Part shown: piece after piece, positions 1 to 12,468 of the stretch
Numbering within the stretch: the stretch's first letter is position 1
How the letters are laid out: each line of letters begins with the position of its first letter
Assembly (NCBI GenBank): GCA_963682025.1
Contig: OY821518.1
Coordinates: 238,208,204-238,272,203 of the forward strand
Length of the DNA: 64,000 bases
Source: Cordilura impudica
Lineage: Eukaryota > Arthropoda > Insecta > Diptera > Scathophagidae
Direction of reading: 5' to 3'
Program-made: the position numbers and the translations under genes
Notes under the pieces: generated by a model
The model's input: the letters and a program-made list of their open reading frames with translations, nothing else
Database searches by the model: none
Told to the model about the DNA's origin: nothing

Positions 1-165
1 ATATTACAGAAAATGAGACACCACCAGATATATTTATCTCACCAAAAATAGCAAAACACGTTCCGCGTTCTCCTCCTGCTTCGAGGCGTATCACAGCGAT
101 TTTTATGATGTTTTTTCCAAAAGTTTTACGAGCCGGTAAGAAACACGTCTTTACACGATAGAATT

Positions 166-258
166 ATGAAATGGCTCAGCAGAAAGGCATTTAGTTCTAA
201 CGATGAAGGCGTTGATAAATCAAATGCCTTTTTTGAGGATCTTGAGAAAGAGCATTAA
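166..258 (+). pseudogene. mariner transposase C-terminal scrap
   Basis: A 30-codon reading frame contains KWLSRKAFSSNDE followed by FFEDLEKEH and then a stop. This resembles the C-terminal part of mariner-type transposases, where a KWL-x-RK-x-FSSND segment precedes a YFEDL block. The catalytic core is absent. A different Tc1-type scrap follows within 50 bases, so this is debris, not a gene. The 165 bases upstream have no recognised content. Confidence 0.5.
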
Positions 259-305
259 AAATTAATAGGAGAATCAAAAAAAAAATTTGTTTGTGATTTT
301 TATGA

Positions 306-524
306 ATGCAATGGCCAGCCTGTTCTTTGGATCAGAATCCCATGGAAAACATCTGGAGCATCATGGTACGCAAAATCTTTTGTGGCAATAAGCAATATGA
401 CACGATTGATGACCTCAAAGCCTGGCAGACAATCACAAATAATGTTCTTTTGAACCAAGTAAAAAGTATGTCACAACGAATCTTTGAGATCATCCTCAAC
501 AATGTAGACCCTACTCCATATTAG
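306..524 (+). pseudogene. Tc1-like transposase C-terminal fragment
   Basis: The 72-residue frame starts MQWPACSLDQNPMENIWSIM. It matches the last catalytic block of Tc1-type DDE transposases (WPxxSPDLNPIEN-x-W), which contributes the third acidic residue; here the usual PD is changed to LD. The remaining ~50 residues resemble the helical C-terminus, ending in a natural-looking stop. The DNA-binding domain and first two acidic residues are missing. A CR1-like LINE begins right after it. Confidence 0.7.
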
Positions 525-537
525 TTTAATATGAAAA

Positions 538-2510
538 TAAAAATTCCGTCACTGAACTGCTACGCAAACAGGCGAGAAATGAATGTGCCAAAGTACTAAG
601 GCGCGAAAAGTTTCTTCACGATCAGCGTTTTCGTGCTAAAGTTCTTTCTGCTCCTCGGGACAGCAAGAGCTTTTGGTCATTTGTTAAAAGAGTAAAGAAT
701 AATGCTAGTTCTGCTATCCCAACTCTTATAATGAATGACCAAATATTCACTGACCCGGTTGATAAGGCTAACCTTTTAGCTGAACTTTTTGCAAAAAATT
801 AATTTTTGCCGGATAGCGATCAACCACTGCCCGAACTCGAAAGAGTATCTTGTACTATGCCTAAAATATTCTTCCGAGCACGTGCAGTTAAAAGGGTTCT
901 TTCGGATATCAACATTAATAAGTCTCCGGGACCGGATGGTATACCAGCACTGGTGCTGAAACAGTGGTCTTCGAAGCTAGCCTGTCCATTGGCCAACCTT
1001 TTCAGCCTTTCGTATCGTGCGGGAGACTTTCCCTCTTGCTGGAAGGTTGCTAATGTCCAGCCAATCCCTAAAAAGGGTGCGGCTAATATCCCGGAAAATT
1101 ACCGTCCAATTGCAATCTGCTCTGCGCTCTCAAAGGTGATGGAGAGCATGATCAATTTCCACCTTGTGAACTACCTAGAGGCCAGCTCACTTCTTAATGA
1201 TCGACAGTATGGCTTCCGTAGAAATCGTTCCACGGGAGACCTGTTAGCTCTACTTTCTGAGCGCTGGATTCGATCCATTCCCAATTTTGGCGAAAGTAAA
1301 GTGGTTGCTCTGGATATTTCCAAGGCATTCGATCGTGTATGGCACGGTGCATTCATATCAAAGCTTATTGCATTTGGGGTCGGTAATGACTTCTCTCGAT
1401 TTATATCGAGTTTTCTCAGAGACCGAACGATACGTGTTGTTATTGATGGGGTCTCATCTAATGAGTTTCAGCTTAATTCAGGGGTACCCCAAGGTTCCGT
1501 TCTTTCTCCTTCTCTTTTCCTTATCTTTCTGAACGACCTTCTTGGCCAAACTTTTAACTCTATATACTCTTTCGCAGATGACAGCAGCATTTGTCATTCA
1601 TTTTCCTTTAATTGTGGGCCAAGCCTCTTGGTGGTTGGGGGCAAAAGGCGAACAATGAATGACACACTCAATCAAGACCTCTTAACAATCTCCGAGTGGG
1701 GTAAGGCGAATAGGGTTGATTTTAATGCGCTGAAGACTTAATGTTGTATGTTGACCCATAGGGCCCATGGAATCAACAATGTCGTCTGTATATATGGGTG
1801 GTATAGGTATTGAGGAATGGGGTACTCTTGATGTTCTGGGCTTGAGAATTCGTGATGTTCGTTGGAAGGGGCATGTTTTTCAAGTGTCGAAAGAAGCATT
1901 CAAGTGTATTGGTTTTCTAAAACGATGTAGAAATTACTTCACTCCTTCTGATCTCCTTAAAATCTATACCACTTACATCCGACCGAAAATGGAATACAAC
2001 TCCCATATGTGGACAGAGGCTTCAAAGTCTATTTTGGAGCTACTGGCCCGTGTACAAAGGAGGGCGTTGGCGCTCATCAATGACAGTAGAGTATCCAATT
2101 CTATTGATTCATTGGAACACCGTCGGAATGTGGGTTGTGTAGCACTGTTCTATAGATATTACCATGGGAAATGTTCTTCTGAGATTAGCGAACTTATTCC
2201 AAGTGCCCGAGTTTCGGTTCGCTCTACCCGCTTCTCTAGTAGATCACATCCGTTTGTAGTCTATTGTCCAGTTGACCGCACAACGCATTACAGAGAGAAT
2301 TCGTTTATCAGTCGAACTAGCCATATGTGGAATAAACTCCCCGCAGAGGTCTTTCCTGACAGTTATAATCTAATAAAATTTAAGTCAAATATCCACAAAC
2401 ACTACTCCCTCTCTCCTCCTTCCCATAACCTATTTTCCTGAAATCAATACAATGCACTGCATTTGTAGGGGGCATCCCCTGAGTGTTGGTTAACAAAAAA
2501 AAAAAAAAAA
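538..2510 (+). mobile_element. 5'-truncated CR1-like non-LTR retrotransposon with poly(A) tail
   Basis: The copy holds the 3' part of a reverse transcriptase ORF, a short 3' UTR and a 16-base A run at 2495-2510. The endonuclease domain is missing, as expected for 5' truncation during target-primed reverse transcription. The 3' UTR (about 2442-2494, containing GGGGGCATCCCCTGAG) recurs in reverse orientation at 14826-14925, so the family is dispersed. Clade assignment (CR1/Rex-like) is by general resemblance only. Confidence 0.8.
541..2441 (+). pseudogene. Reverse transcriptase of CR1-like LINE, broken
   Basis: Reads of one protein lie in consecutive frames. 541-799 gives the pre-RT segment (SFWSFVKRVKNN...LAELFAKN), then an in-frame TAA at 800-802. 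The RT domain follows at 803-1739, with SPGPDGIPALVLK, NYRPIAICSALSKVMES, ALDISKAFDRVWH, SGVPQGSVLSP and the catalytic FADD box (bases 1571-1582). A stop and frame change near 1741-1766 leads to the C-terminal segment at 1767-2441 (TYIRPKMEYNSHMW, VQRRALALINDSRV, SRTSHMWNKLPAEVF). At least one nonsense codon and one frameshift make it non-functional. The catalytic residues themselves are intact, suggesting fairly recent decay. Confidence 0.85.
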
Positions 2511-4340
2511 GTACTTTTTAGCTTTACTTCATAATGCTTTTTATTTTAATTTTAATGTTATTTTTAGAGATGCGGCTAAATTTTGCAACACGAAAGAAAC
2601 TAAGTTTTTGTTAAAATATTAAATAAAATCAATTTATTTTAACAAAACCATCTTGGGGATACTCGTAGTTTAAATATTGCTTTAAATTTGTGATCAGTAG
2701 ATTTTTTGGGTTGAACCTCTAAAGATAAAAATTTCTGAAAAAAAAATGTACACGGCAATCTTATTTGAATTTGGATTATACTTAGGTCCATTACTGACTA
2801 GCTAAGCCGGCACTTCCAAAACCAAACTCATGGTTAGGATAGACCGGCAATAACTTTCTTACTGATTTATTTTATTATAGAGTGGAATCGTATTTTTATA
2901 AAATGATTCATTGAGAGTAATAAACATAAGTTCTCAATTTAATAAACAAGGCTTAAAAATAATTCTTTGTTATAACGGATTTAGCTTGAACTTTTTTTTA
3001 ATATGGTCACCTTCTTTAACATATAACTCTCAGCTAAATTTTGTAAAAAATATTTATTCTACATTTTCGTATGATACTACGCTCCCATATGATCATCTAT
3101 TTTTTTTATGATCATTTGAAAACAAAACACAGCTTCTTAAACTGCTTTCCGTTTTATCGTTTATAACATTATCCATTTACTAGAAAATGTCGTGCTTATT
3201 GTTGGTTATACGAAGTGGACGGTCAAATACGTTTATTCAATCATTTGAAACATGTGAAATACATTTTGGCAGCAAGCTAAGAAGGACACTATAATTATGA
3301 CTTATGAATATGATTTGGTTGCACAAGCTAAGCTATGGGCTGTTAAGATTCTGGATTCGTTTCGCAGAAATTTCTGGATTACATTTATTTTATTTTTTTA
3401 TTTGATATTTATTACAATTAAAATTATAATAAATCTCAAAAATAAAGCACTAGCAACTTAGGCTATCGGCTTTTATTTCACTTTTCTAATAGAGAAAGCA
3501 TCCATACAAAGGGTGGGTGACAATTATTATAATCCACCAAATATTAGTAATAAATAGGGTATCACATATTCGTTGTTTGGTTCGTTCGTTTTACTTAATT
3601 TTAACATCTATGTATATATGAGTATTTGTACATATTTAAATACTGCCAAAGATACCGGATCTGACATTTGTTTGTTTCTAACTTTGTTTTATTTTCTTTT
3701 TTGCAATATTTTAGTCATCGATCAGTCAGTCAAACGTATGAATATGTATGTTATATGTATGTTATATGCATGTTTGTATGCATTGCTCCAAATGGTACAA
3801 ATTTATTATCACTCGATTTTGTTTGGATCCAAACAAAATGTGAATAACGCCTCTTCTTTCGTAATTATGTTTTGTTTTTATATATTGTTTTATATTATAT
3901 TTCTCTTCGTTTGTTTGTTTATATTTTTTGTTTGTGTCTCAAAAAAATTCTCAATTTTGCAGATTATTAAAATATTTAGATTGTTAAAAAACTGGTTTAA
4001 TGAGTGTAAAAGTGGTATGTAGGTACTTATGATTTTTGGTTATTGTTACGATATTTTCTCGAATATCATCAGATTTAACAACGAAAGACCAATTGATCAT
4101 CATTAAACTAAAATAGTTTGTTTCCTTCATTAAGATAAACTTGCATTAAAAAGTGATTTGGTAATTATGTATGTTTTTTGTTTTAGTTTGTAAAAAATGG
4201 AGACTGTATTATGTACTCAAAAATATTATTACTGGATTAAACAGGTTAAAAGTTACACAGGCTCTTTTGCTTTACATGCCAATAATTTTATTATCACTTT
4301 ATTACAAAGAAGGTTTTGTTAAAAAGTATCAATTATTAAT
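2511..4340 (+). other. A/T-rich interval without a supported gene
   Basis: The longest open frames here (2911-3111, 3573-4022, 4171-4356) are rich in F, I, Y, L and N, as expected from translating T/A-rich DNA. They show no domain motif, signal or splice context. No terminal inverted repeats or tandem array were noticed before the 17-bp satellite starts near 4341. Confidence 0.5.
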
Positions 4341-4556
4341 AGACAGATTTTCTTAAAAAGTACCTTTTATTATCAATCAACTTTTATTAAAAAAGTAACT
4401 ATTATTGTCAAGTAACTTTTATTGAAAATTTCCCTTTCCAAAAAAGTACTTTTTATTCGAAAGTAAATTTTATTAAAAAGTAATTTTTATTAAAACTACC
4501 TTTTCTTAAAAAGCGTCTTTAATTAAAAAGTACTTTATATTGAAAAACTAACTCAT
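4341..4556. repeat. Degenerate 17-bp satellite, left block
   Basis: Repeats of the consensus TTTTATTAAAAAGTACC are present in diverged form. The order of variants (AAGTAACTATTATTGTCAAG, then a TTGAAAATT-type unit, then AACTACCTTTTCTTAAAAAG, then CTTTAATTAAAAAGT) is also found at about 8005-8190 to the right of the jockey element. The two blocks therefore share a higher-order pattern. Confidence 0.8.
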
Positions 4557-4574
4557 AAAAACCAAGTTTTGTAT

Positions 4575-4810
4575 ACTCCCTTTCTTTCCATACGATTACT
4601 CACATTAACAATAAATGCCCTTTCAAAGCTAAATATATTTGATATTGAGTATTTATTTTGTATGGCGGGTGCCACCCTCCAGATCCGATCCCGCCCATTT
4701 GCTGTACGACTACTTACATTAACAATATATGCCCTCACACCAATTTTCAAAGCTCTCCCTGTTATAGAACTCAACATATTTGAATAATTGTTTTTATGTG
4801 AGATGCCACC
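4575..4810. repeat. Two-copy tandem duplication of about 120 bp
   Basis: The segment from ACGATTACTCACATTAACAA through GCCACCCTCCAGATCCGATC recurs in diverged form from ACGACTACTTACATTAACAA through GCCACCCCCGCTGATCCGAT. The stretch after it (about 4810-4970) resembles the end of a dispersed repeat seen again near 51960-52075. No gene is supported. Confidence 0.55.
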
Positions 4811-4984
4811 CCCGCTGATCCGATCCAATCGAAAATTTGTCAGATCATTTTTATCGTCGCAGCGAATCTTCCTCCAAAATTTCAGCTTGAAAAGGGTTAA
4901 AAATCATTCCAAAGTTTTGTCGGTAGACAAACAGACAAATAGAAACTACGAGTCAAAAAAAGGGAGTAGTTAAAAGAAACTTTT

Positions 4985-7885
4985 ATTGACTTGAATGCTA
5001 ATGGCATTTCAAACTTTTCTAAATTTAAACAATTTGAAATATTAATTGAAAGAGAAAATATTAAAATAGCGTCTTTGAATGAAACATTTTTTTCAGAAAA
5101 TCATAGACCCTTTTTTAAAAATTATTATTTATATAGAAGTGACAGAACAGATGCTAGAGGAGGAGGAGTAGCTCTGTTAATTCATAAATCTGTCGCTCAT
5201 AAAAACCTCTTTATATCAAACACCTCATCAATCGAAAACATCTCAATTGAAGTTATTATAAATAATAGACCTATTGTTGTATCTTCGTTATATTCACCAA
5301 GATATACCCATAACTTCTGTGCTGATATCTTGAACCTAACACCTTCCACCAAAGAATACATAGTTTTTGGTGACCTAAATGCCAAACATTGCTCTTGGAA
5401 TTGCCGTTCAAATAATACTGCAGGAATAGCACTCAACAATCTACAGCAATCAAGCAATTTTTTTATACACTATCCTAATAGTCCAACCCTATTCCCCCAT
5501 CAACACAATCGCGAAGCATCCACAGTCGATATTATTTTAAGCAATACCGCTTTAAATATAGACGGAAAGACAATGGATTACGAAATACCATCAGACCATC
5601 GCCCCATTATGTGTACACTTAAAAGATCAGTGGCCTCGCAGGTTGACCTCAACTATTATGATTATAGTGCAACCAACTGGAACATTTATATGAATTTTTT
5701 AGAAAATAAAATCACGTTAAATTCGGATATATACAATACCAAGGTAGTAATTGATCAGGAAATACAAAAATTTATAAATGTAGTCTTCGAAGCAAGGGAT
5801 GTGTCTACACCTAAAATAACCCAACAAAATAATTACACATTACCAGAAAGTACTGTGAAATATATTAAACTAAGACGAAGCTTTAAAAGAAAAATCCAAC
5901 GATCTTCAAATATAGCCGAGCAAACTTTTTATAATCAATGTACTAAGTTTCTAAGTAACATGATTGATAAAAGTATTAATTCGGAACGCAATAAGAAATG
6001 GTGTCAATTATTATCCAATTTAAAACCAGGTGATAAATCATTTTGGAGAATAAGCAGGAACTTGCGAGGAAAAGGAAAAAATCAAATCTCTCACCTTGAG
6101 GTTGGAAATACAAGGATAACATCTGATAAGGACAAGGCTGAAGTCCTGGCAAATACATTTGTCAAAGCAAATAACCTCACTTCGAATTACAACCACTCAG
6201 CGGATATAGCAATAAATACAACAGTAAATAATTTTAAGAAGGAAAATCCCAGTTCTGAGTCAGCAATTTATACATTCTAGAAGAAGTAATGAATATTGTC
6301 ACATTAATAAAACCCTCAAAATCTCCTGGTTTTGACAATGTTCCCAACCTGCTCTTAAAGAAACTACCACTCAAAGCTCTAAAATTACTGGTTATAATAT
6401 TTAACAGCTGCATCAAACTCAACTATTTCCCAAGCCATTTCAAAAATGCTAAGGTTATAGCCATAAACAAATCTAGTAAGCCAAAAAATAACCCAAACAG
6501 CTACAGACCTATTAGTCTATTAAGTAACTTAGGTAAAATATTTGAAGAAATTCTACATTCTCGTCTTAGTGAATTTGTGAACAATTTGGATTTAAAAAAG
6601 GGCACAGCACTACTCACCAAATAAACAGAATTAAAAATCAAATAATCAGCAATAAAAACAATAAACGTTCAACGGGTATAATATTGTTGGATATCGAAAA
6701 AGCGTTTGACACCGTTTGGCATAATGGCCTAGTATTTAAACTTCTTGATGCAAATATACCAAAATATTTATGCAAACTTATTTCAGATTTCAATCACGGC
6801 AGAAACTTTAAAGTTGCGATTAATAATGAAACATCATCTCCAAAAACCATTACCACAGGGTTACCTCAAGGATCAGTTTTGTCGCCTTTGCTTTACTCGA
6901 TATATACATCCGATTTTAAAGTCCCAAAATATATGAAAATTGCCTATTACGCAGATGACACTGCGTTAATTTCTTCAAACAAACTTACAAGTGCACTCCT
7001 GAAGAAAATGGAAAAGGGACTTGTAAATTGCAGTAAATATTTTCACAAATGGAAAATCAAAATTAATCCAAACAAGACCCAAGCAATAATTTTTCCATTC
7101 AACAAATCTCCCAAAAGATTACCAAGACGTCATCTTCATATTGGAAATAATACCATAAATGTAGTTAATCATGTCAAATATCTCGGAGTTGTCTTGGACA
7201 AAAAGCTTACTTTTAAACAACATATTATGGCTACGTGCCAAAAAGCTATAAAATCATTTAAAGCATTATGGCCACTTCTAAATAGAAGGTCATTTCTAAA
7301 CCCCAAAAACAAAAATCTCCTATTCAAAAGTGTTATAAGGCCAATATTAACATATGCGTGTCCTATTTGGAGTGACGCTGCCAACTGCCACCTAAAACGC
7401 TTACAAATTATACAAAACAAATGTCTTAAAATGATAAATAAAAAGCCCTGGAGGTATCCTACAAATCTTCTTCATGAAGAAACAGGTTATGAAAAGATTA
7501 TCGATTTCATAACAAGGATTAACAATAATTACTTTGCCAAAATTGAAAATTCCTCTTACCCACTGATAAGAGAATGTAGAGAAGTATCGTAAAATTAAAA
7601 AGAAATCACCAAATTCAAAATTATATGCTTAGAGGTCTATAATTTCTAATAAACCTTCTATAAGCATATAAATATTTTCAGATAGTATTTGAATTTATTA
7701 AATCATATAAAGGTTTTTTCCCTCCGATTTTCCTTTAAAAATCATTAAAAAATAAAATAAAAGCTATTTAATGTCTTTAGATCCTATATATTATTTGTTG
7801 CAATATCTATGTAAAGATAAGATCTCATATGTAAATATCAAATTTGTTAAAATATGTAAATAAAGGAAGAATATATAATTGAAAA
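4985..7885 (+). mobile_element. Jockey-type non-LTR retrotransposon, 5'-truncated
   Basis: The element starts inside the second ORF at the apurinic-type endonuclease domain and ends in a ~290-base 3' UTR after the RT stop. There is no RNase H domain after RT, consistent with the jockey clade. ORF1 (gag-like) is missing. It lies between two blocks of the same 17-bp satellite, so it probably inserted into that array together with the 4560-4980 segment. No target duplication was identified. Confidence 0.85.
4991..7592 (+). pseudogene. Jockey-type endonuclease / reverse transcriptase, frameshifted
   Basis: The endonuclease domain opens with LNANGISNFSKFKQFE (the LNxNG start block) and contains ASLNETFF, GGGVALLIH, FGDLNAKHCSW and SDHRPI. 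The RT part has PSKSPGFDNVPNLLLKK, NPNSYRPISLLSNLGKIFE, LLDIEKAFDTVWHNGL, GLPQGSVLSPLLYSIY and the catalytic YADD box (bases 6948-6959). It is followed by a C-terminal thumb-like region (KYLGVVLDKKLTF, YACPIWSDAA). Frame changes near 6270-6285 and 6590-6605 break it into three pieces. It is about 870 residues in all. It would have nicked target DNA and reverse-transcribed its own RNA; this copy cannot make a full protein. Confidence 0.88.
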
Positions 7886-7899
7886 TTTTTTTGACAAGA

Positions 7900-8910
7900 G
7901 CCTATTATTAAAAATTACCTTTTATTAAAAAGTTATTTTTATTAAAAAGTACCTGTTATTAAAAAGTGCCTTTTATTTAGAAGTACATTTTCTTAAAAGT
8001 AACTTTTATTATTAAAAAAGTAACTATTATTGTCAAGTACATTATATTGAAAATTACCTTTTTTCAAAAGTACCTTTTATTAGAAAGTAAATTTTATAAA
8101 AAAGTACTTTTTATTAAAACTACCTTGTCTTAAAAAGCTTCTTTAATTAAAGTGTATTTTATATTAAAAAGTAACTTTTATTGACAAGAGCCTTTTATTA
8201 AAAATTAAACTTTTTTAAAAAGTAACTTTTAATAGAGAATACCTTTTATTAAAAAGTACCTTTTATTAAAAAGTACCTTTTATTAAAAAGTACCTTTTAT
8301 TAAAAAGTACCTTTTATTAAAAAGTACCTTTTATTAAAAAGTACCTTTTATTAAAAAGTACCTTTTATTAAAAAGTACCTTTTATTAAAAAGTACCTTTT
8401 ATTAAAAAGTACCTTTTATTAAAAAGTACCTTTTATTAAAAAGTACCTTTTATTAAAAAGTACCTTTTATTAAAAAATAACTTTTACTTATAAAACTTTT
8501 TTACTAAAAAGTACTTTTCTTGAAAAGTAACATTTATTAAAAAAACCTTTTATTAAATATTAACTTTTATTAAAAAGTACGTGTCAGGATGTTTTATAAA
8601 AAACATCATTTATTGAATAATGCCTTTTCTTAAAAAGTACAGTTTCTTAAAAAGTAACTTTTAATAAAAAGTTCCTTTAACTAAATAGTATCTTTTATTA
8701 AAAAATTAACTATTATTGTCAAGTAACTTTTATTGAAAATTACCTTTTGTAAAAAGCACTTATTGTCAAGTAACTTTTATTGAAAATTACCTTTTGTAAA
8801 AAGCACTTTTTATTGGAAAATACCTTTTAGTAGAAAGTACCTTTTATGAAAAAATTCTTTTTATTAAAAAGTACCTCTTATTAAAAAGTACCTTTTATTA
8901 AAAAAAATAT
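7900..8910. repeat. 17-bp satellite array, right block
   Basis: Units of TTTTATTAAAAAGTACC fill this interval. The centre, 8241-8477, is about 14 nearly identical units in a row; the flanks are diverged. Within the flanks a longer module (AACTATTATTGTCAAG plus neighbours) recurs near 8025, 8705 and 8760, showing nested higher-order structure. No coding potential. Confidence 0.92.
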
Positions 8911-9249
8911 TTTTCATTAACAAATTCTTTTTAATTAAATTAATTAAATTTTTTTTTAAGAATTATTTGAAAACTTACAAATCTTTCCCTGCGTGATCTG
9001 TGTATACCCATCACAGTTTTATGTGTATTTTAATTAAAGATCTGTTTGATGATACATAAACCGATAAAAAAAAACACTTTTATTATCCAACAATACGTTA
9101 AACAGTTACAAAAGAGATACAAACAATATTATTTTTTTTTTCAAAGAATTCTGCGAGGTGTTCTTGTTTTGTACAAATGCCATAATTGTATAGATTTTTT
9201 TTGAATCTCAACATCGGTTTGAATTTCTCTGATCTTATTTTTTATGTAT
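8911..9249. other. A/T-rich interval, nothing recognised
   Basis: Poly(T) and poly(A) runs and unique-looking DNA separate the satellite from the first INE-1-like element. No open frame or inverted repeat was noticed. Confidence 0.4.
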
Positions 9250-9787
9250 TTATACCCTATACCACTATGTGGTCAGGGTATACTGACTTTATGCTGATGC
9301 TTGTAACTACCAAAAATATTTGAGCTTTTATTATACCCATCGACTCAGCATCACTTTCTGATTTGTTTTAGCGATATCCGTCCGTCCGCTTGCCATAAAT
9401 TGCCATAATATCTAAATTATCATATAGATCTCAGTAAAATTGGGTTTGTGTATGTACAATTCTTATCATAGCGCCATGTTAAGCTCATTCCCGATCTTAC
9501 TTAAACCTAAACAAAAAAAACAGAAATATTGCACCGGTTTTTCTCAAATTTGGTTTGTATATGTTTTTGTAAAAAATAAATGACCTAACCATATATGGTC
9601 AGGATCGGTCCATTTTTGACCTAGTCCCCATATAAATATAGCATCCGATATGAACTTTTTCATATCTGAAGGCAAAACAATGCCACTCAAATTTGGTTTA
9701 TCTTATTTTCTATATCTAATTAATTGGACCTAAGAGATAGGGTCTCCAGACGCATGGTATAGGTTGTCAAGTACCTACTATTATTGT
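9250..9787 (+). mobile_element. INE-1-like (Helentron-type) element, family A, diverged partial copy
   Basis: It begins with TATACCCTATACCACTATGT like the other family A copies. It continues with the family's central CCGTCCGTCCG microsatellite and the segments around ATATAGATCTCAGTAAAATT and CCATATAAATATAGCATCCG. The terminal palindrome and CTTACTTG end are missing; the next copy starts within a few bases, giving a head-to-tail pair. Confidence 0.75.
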
Positions 9788-9791
9788 CTTG

Positions 9792-10567
9792 TTATACCCT
9801 ATACCACTATGTGGTTTGGGTATAATGACTTTGTGCTGCTGTTTGTAACAACCAAAAATATTTGACCTAGACCCATCTTTAATTATACCGATCGAATCAG
9901 AATCACTTTCTGAGTTGATTTAACAATGTCCGTCCGTCCGTCCGTCTGTGTGTCCATGTAAACCTTGTAATCAAACTGCAGGTCGCAAATATGAATATAT
10001 TTTGATGAAATTTGGTATATGAGCTTTTCTCGGCCATGGGATGAACGCTATTGAAATTGGTGAGAATCGGTCCATGTTCAGACCTAGCCCCCATACAAAT
10101 TACCCCTATGAAATCGACATAAATTGCCATAAGATCCAAATTGTCATATAGATCTTACTCAAATTGGGTTTGTATGCGTTCATTACATCCATCCATGAGT
10201 AGTCCAAAAATGATCCCATTGGCCCCATATAGAGCTGCTTCCCGATCTTCATTTAAATCTATTAAAAAACAAAAATATTGCACTGATTCCTCTCAAATTT
10301 TGTTTGTATATATTTTTGCAAAATACAAGAGACTTTACCAAATATGATCAGGATCGGTCCATTTTTGGACCTAGTCCCCATATGGATATAGCATCCGATA
10401 TGAACTTTTTCATATCTGCAGCCAAAAAAATTAATAAAAATCCCACTCAAATTTGGTTTTTGCTTATTTTCTATGTCCAGTTAGTTGGGCCTAAGAGATA
10501 GGGTTTCTAAACGCATGGTATAGGGTATCATATAGTCGGTCTAGACCGACTATAATTTTCTTACTTG
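9792..10567 (+). mobile_element. INE-1-like (Helentron-type) element, family A, near-complete
   Basis: Order of parts: ATACCCTATACCA at the 5' end; a central CCGTCCGTCCGTCTGTGTGT tract; the inverted counterpart TGGTATAGGGTAT near the 3' end; a perfect palindrome with core AGTCGGTCTAGACCGACT (10531-10554 in full); then ATTTTCTTACTTG followed by T. This matches the known layout of Drosophila INE-1/DINE-1: subterminal inverted repeats, internal microsatellite, 3' stem-loop and insertion beside T. It has no coding capacity. Confidence 0.85.
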
Positions 10568-11161
10568 TTTTTTATTGTCTTGTTTTTTAAGTATAATTGA
10601 ATAATAAAATTAAGTTTGTTTTTTTTTTTTTTGCTTTTAATACAATAGATTTTTTAATTAAAGTACATATAAATCCTGGTAAGATTTGTAATTTTATTTG
10701 GGATTAGACAAACAATTTAGCAGCACATAGTTCTGGAAGAAATTCCAAAAAAGAATTTTTGAAAGTTTTGATGTTATTAAAGGATGCATATAAAAAAATA
10801 ATTTTAGAGAATATCTGAAGTAAATAATATGAAAGCTATCTTTGGTGAAACCTTCAGAAACTAGGTTATGTTATGAAAAAGAAAAAAAAAAAAAAATAAG
10901 GTTATACGTATCGTAGGTGCTTCGGAAATTTTTTGACAGCAAATATTTTAAAGGTCACAGGTCCAAACATTTTCCGTTGCAGACCAATTTAGTGGGGTCA
11001 TTTATGTGTTCCAAAAAATATATAAAACAAAGTTTGATTAAAATATGTTACACTCCTTCACAAGGCATTATAGCAAGCATGTTTTTCATGTCAAATTGTT
11101 TTCTGAAATCAGGTAATTACGATAACCAAATGCTTGTTAGGCATATAATTATATTTACTAG

Positions 11162-11755
11162 TATAGCCCAGCACTCGAAATTCGAGTGCAAATTCTAGGA
11201 AATATTATTTTTTCATTAAATTTTATCTTAAACTGTTTTTTAATCTATATATATAAAAAATTTATGAATATTTAAATGAGCCTAAAAGTATGTCAATCAA
11301 TTTTAGCAATTCACAATTCAACACAGATCGTCTGATATATAATTTAAATCTTTTGCGTTAACAGGGTGTAACGAATTAATATAAATATATTATTTTATTT
11401 AATTTAATATATTTTTAAGACAGATTAAACATAAATTTAATCATTCTCAGCTTCTGGACTATAACTATAACTATGCCAATTTTCACACTACTCCGTGTCC
11501 GCATATTGCTTAAAAAGGGAACTAAAAATTTACCTTCACGTATTAATATATAGATATGTAATTAATGAGAAATAATTGAAATTTTATGACACTGGGTCTT
11601 AAACTTAAACGGAAAAAAAAATTATTGTATTAACAGAAACTAGCAGATTCCAGCCCTCGAAATTCGAGCGCAAATTCTAGGAAATTTTATTTTCATTAAA
11701 TAAAGACCCTAAAAGTATGCTTATCAATATAGCCAATTCACAAAACAACACAAAA
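11162..11755. repeat. Pair of dispersed ~110-bp modules with a TCGAAATTCGA core
   Basis: GCACTCGAAATTCGAGTGC then AAATTCTAGGAAAT occurs near 11170. CCCTCGAAATTCGAGCGC then AAATTCTAGGAAAT occurs near 11655. Both are followed by CATTAAAT, CCTAAAAGTATG and CAATTCACAA segments in the same order. The first copy carries about 60 extra bases. The TCGAAATTCGA core is a near palindrome. Confidence 0.6.
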
Positions 11756-12468
11756 AAAAAACTAATTTTTACTACAAACGCATTAACAAATTTAATAAAC
11801 ACACAGATAGCAACTTTAAATGCAATTTACTCATAATAAAGGAACAAATTTAAAAATCTCTAAATCTGCAAAACGGCTAAAAAGAAATACCTTTTAAATA
11901 ATATACGTTTGGTCAAAATCGGGATAAAACGGTAGAACAAAACATCAGTCACAAGAAATCGCCTAGCTAATATTATAGATTTAATAGCAATTAGCCATAT
12001 GCGAATATAACGAAATATTCAATATTCGGTTTGGAATAAATTTGGTAGCTCAATGATTCTGTTTTCTGTGTGTAGTATCACATCAGAAATTTTTAACACT
12101 AGCAAGTTAAAACAAACAGCTGATTGAAAACATATTTGAAAGTGAGATAGAAAAATTAATTTCAAATAATTTGTTTTAATAACACATATTTTTTTTTTTT
12201 TTTTTGGCAGAACCTGATTTAAATGATTAAAATTAATAAAACCTGGTTATATGGTTACTTTTTTACTTTTTACTTCTTCCATCGTTAATTCGCGTATGAT
12301 TATTAGAATTGTAGAATTTTTTTTTGAAATAAATAAAATACACATTAAAAAACATAATAGTTAAATAAAAATGATTGAGTTTGAAATTATTCAGAAATGT
12401 TTTTACTTTAAATAAAACAAAACATTGTCACATTTGTTTCAAAATATTGTTCTATATTCTGCATGACA

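Noticed and set aside
3573..4022. 149-residue open frame
   Set aside because: The sequence is dominated by F, I, Y, L and C from T-rich DNA. There is no motif, start context or splice signal, so chance is the better explanation.
4061..4075. Second possible hammerhead core (TCATCAG near TTCTCGAATA)
   Set aside because: No room for a stem II between the core boxes and no stem I or III pairing.
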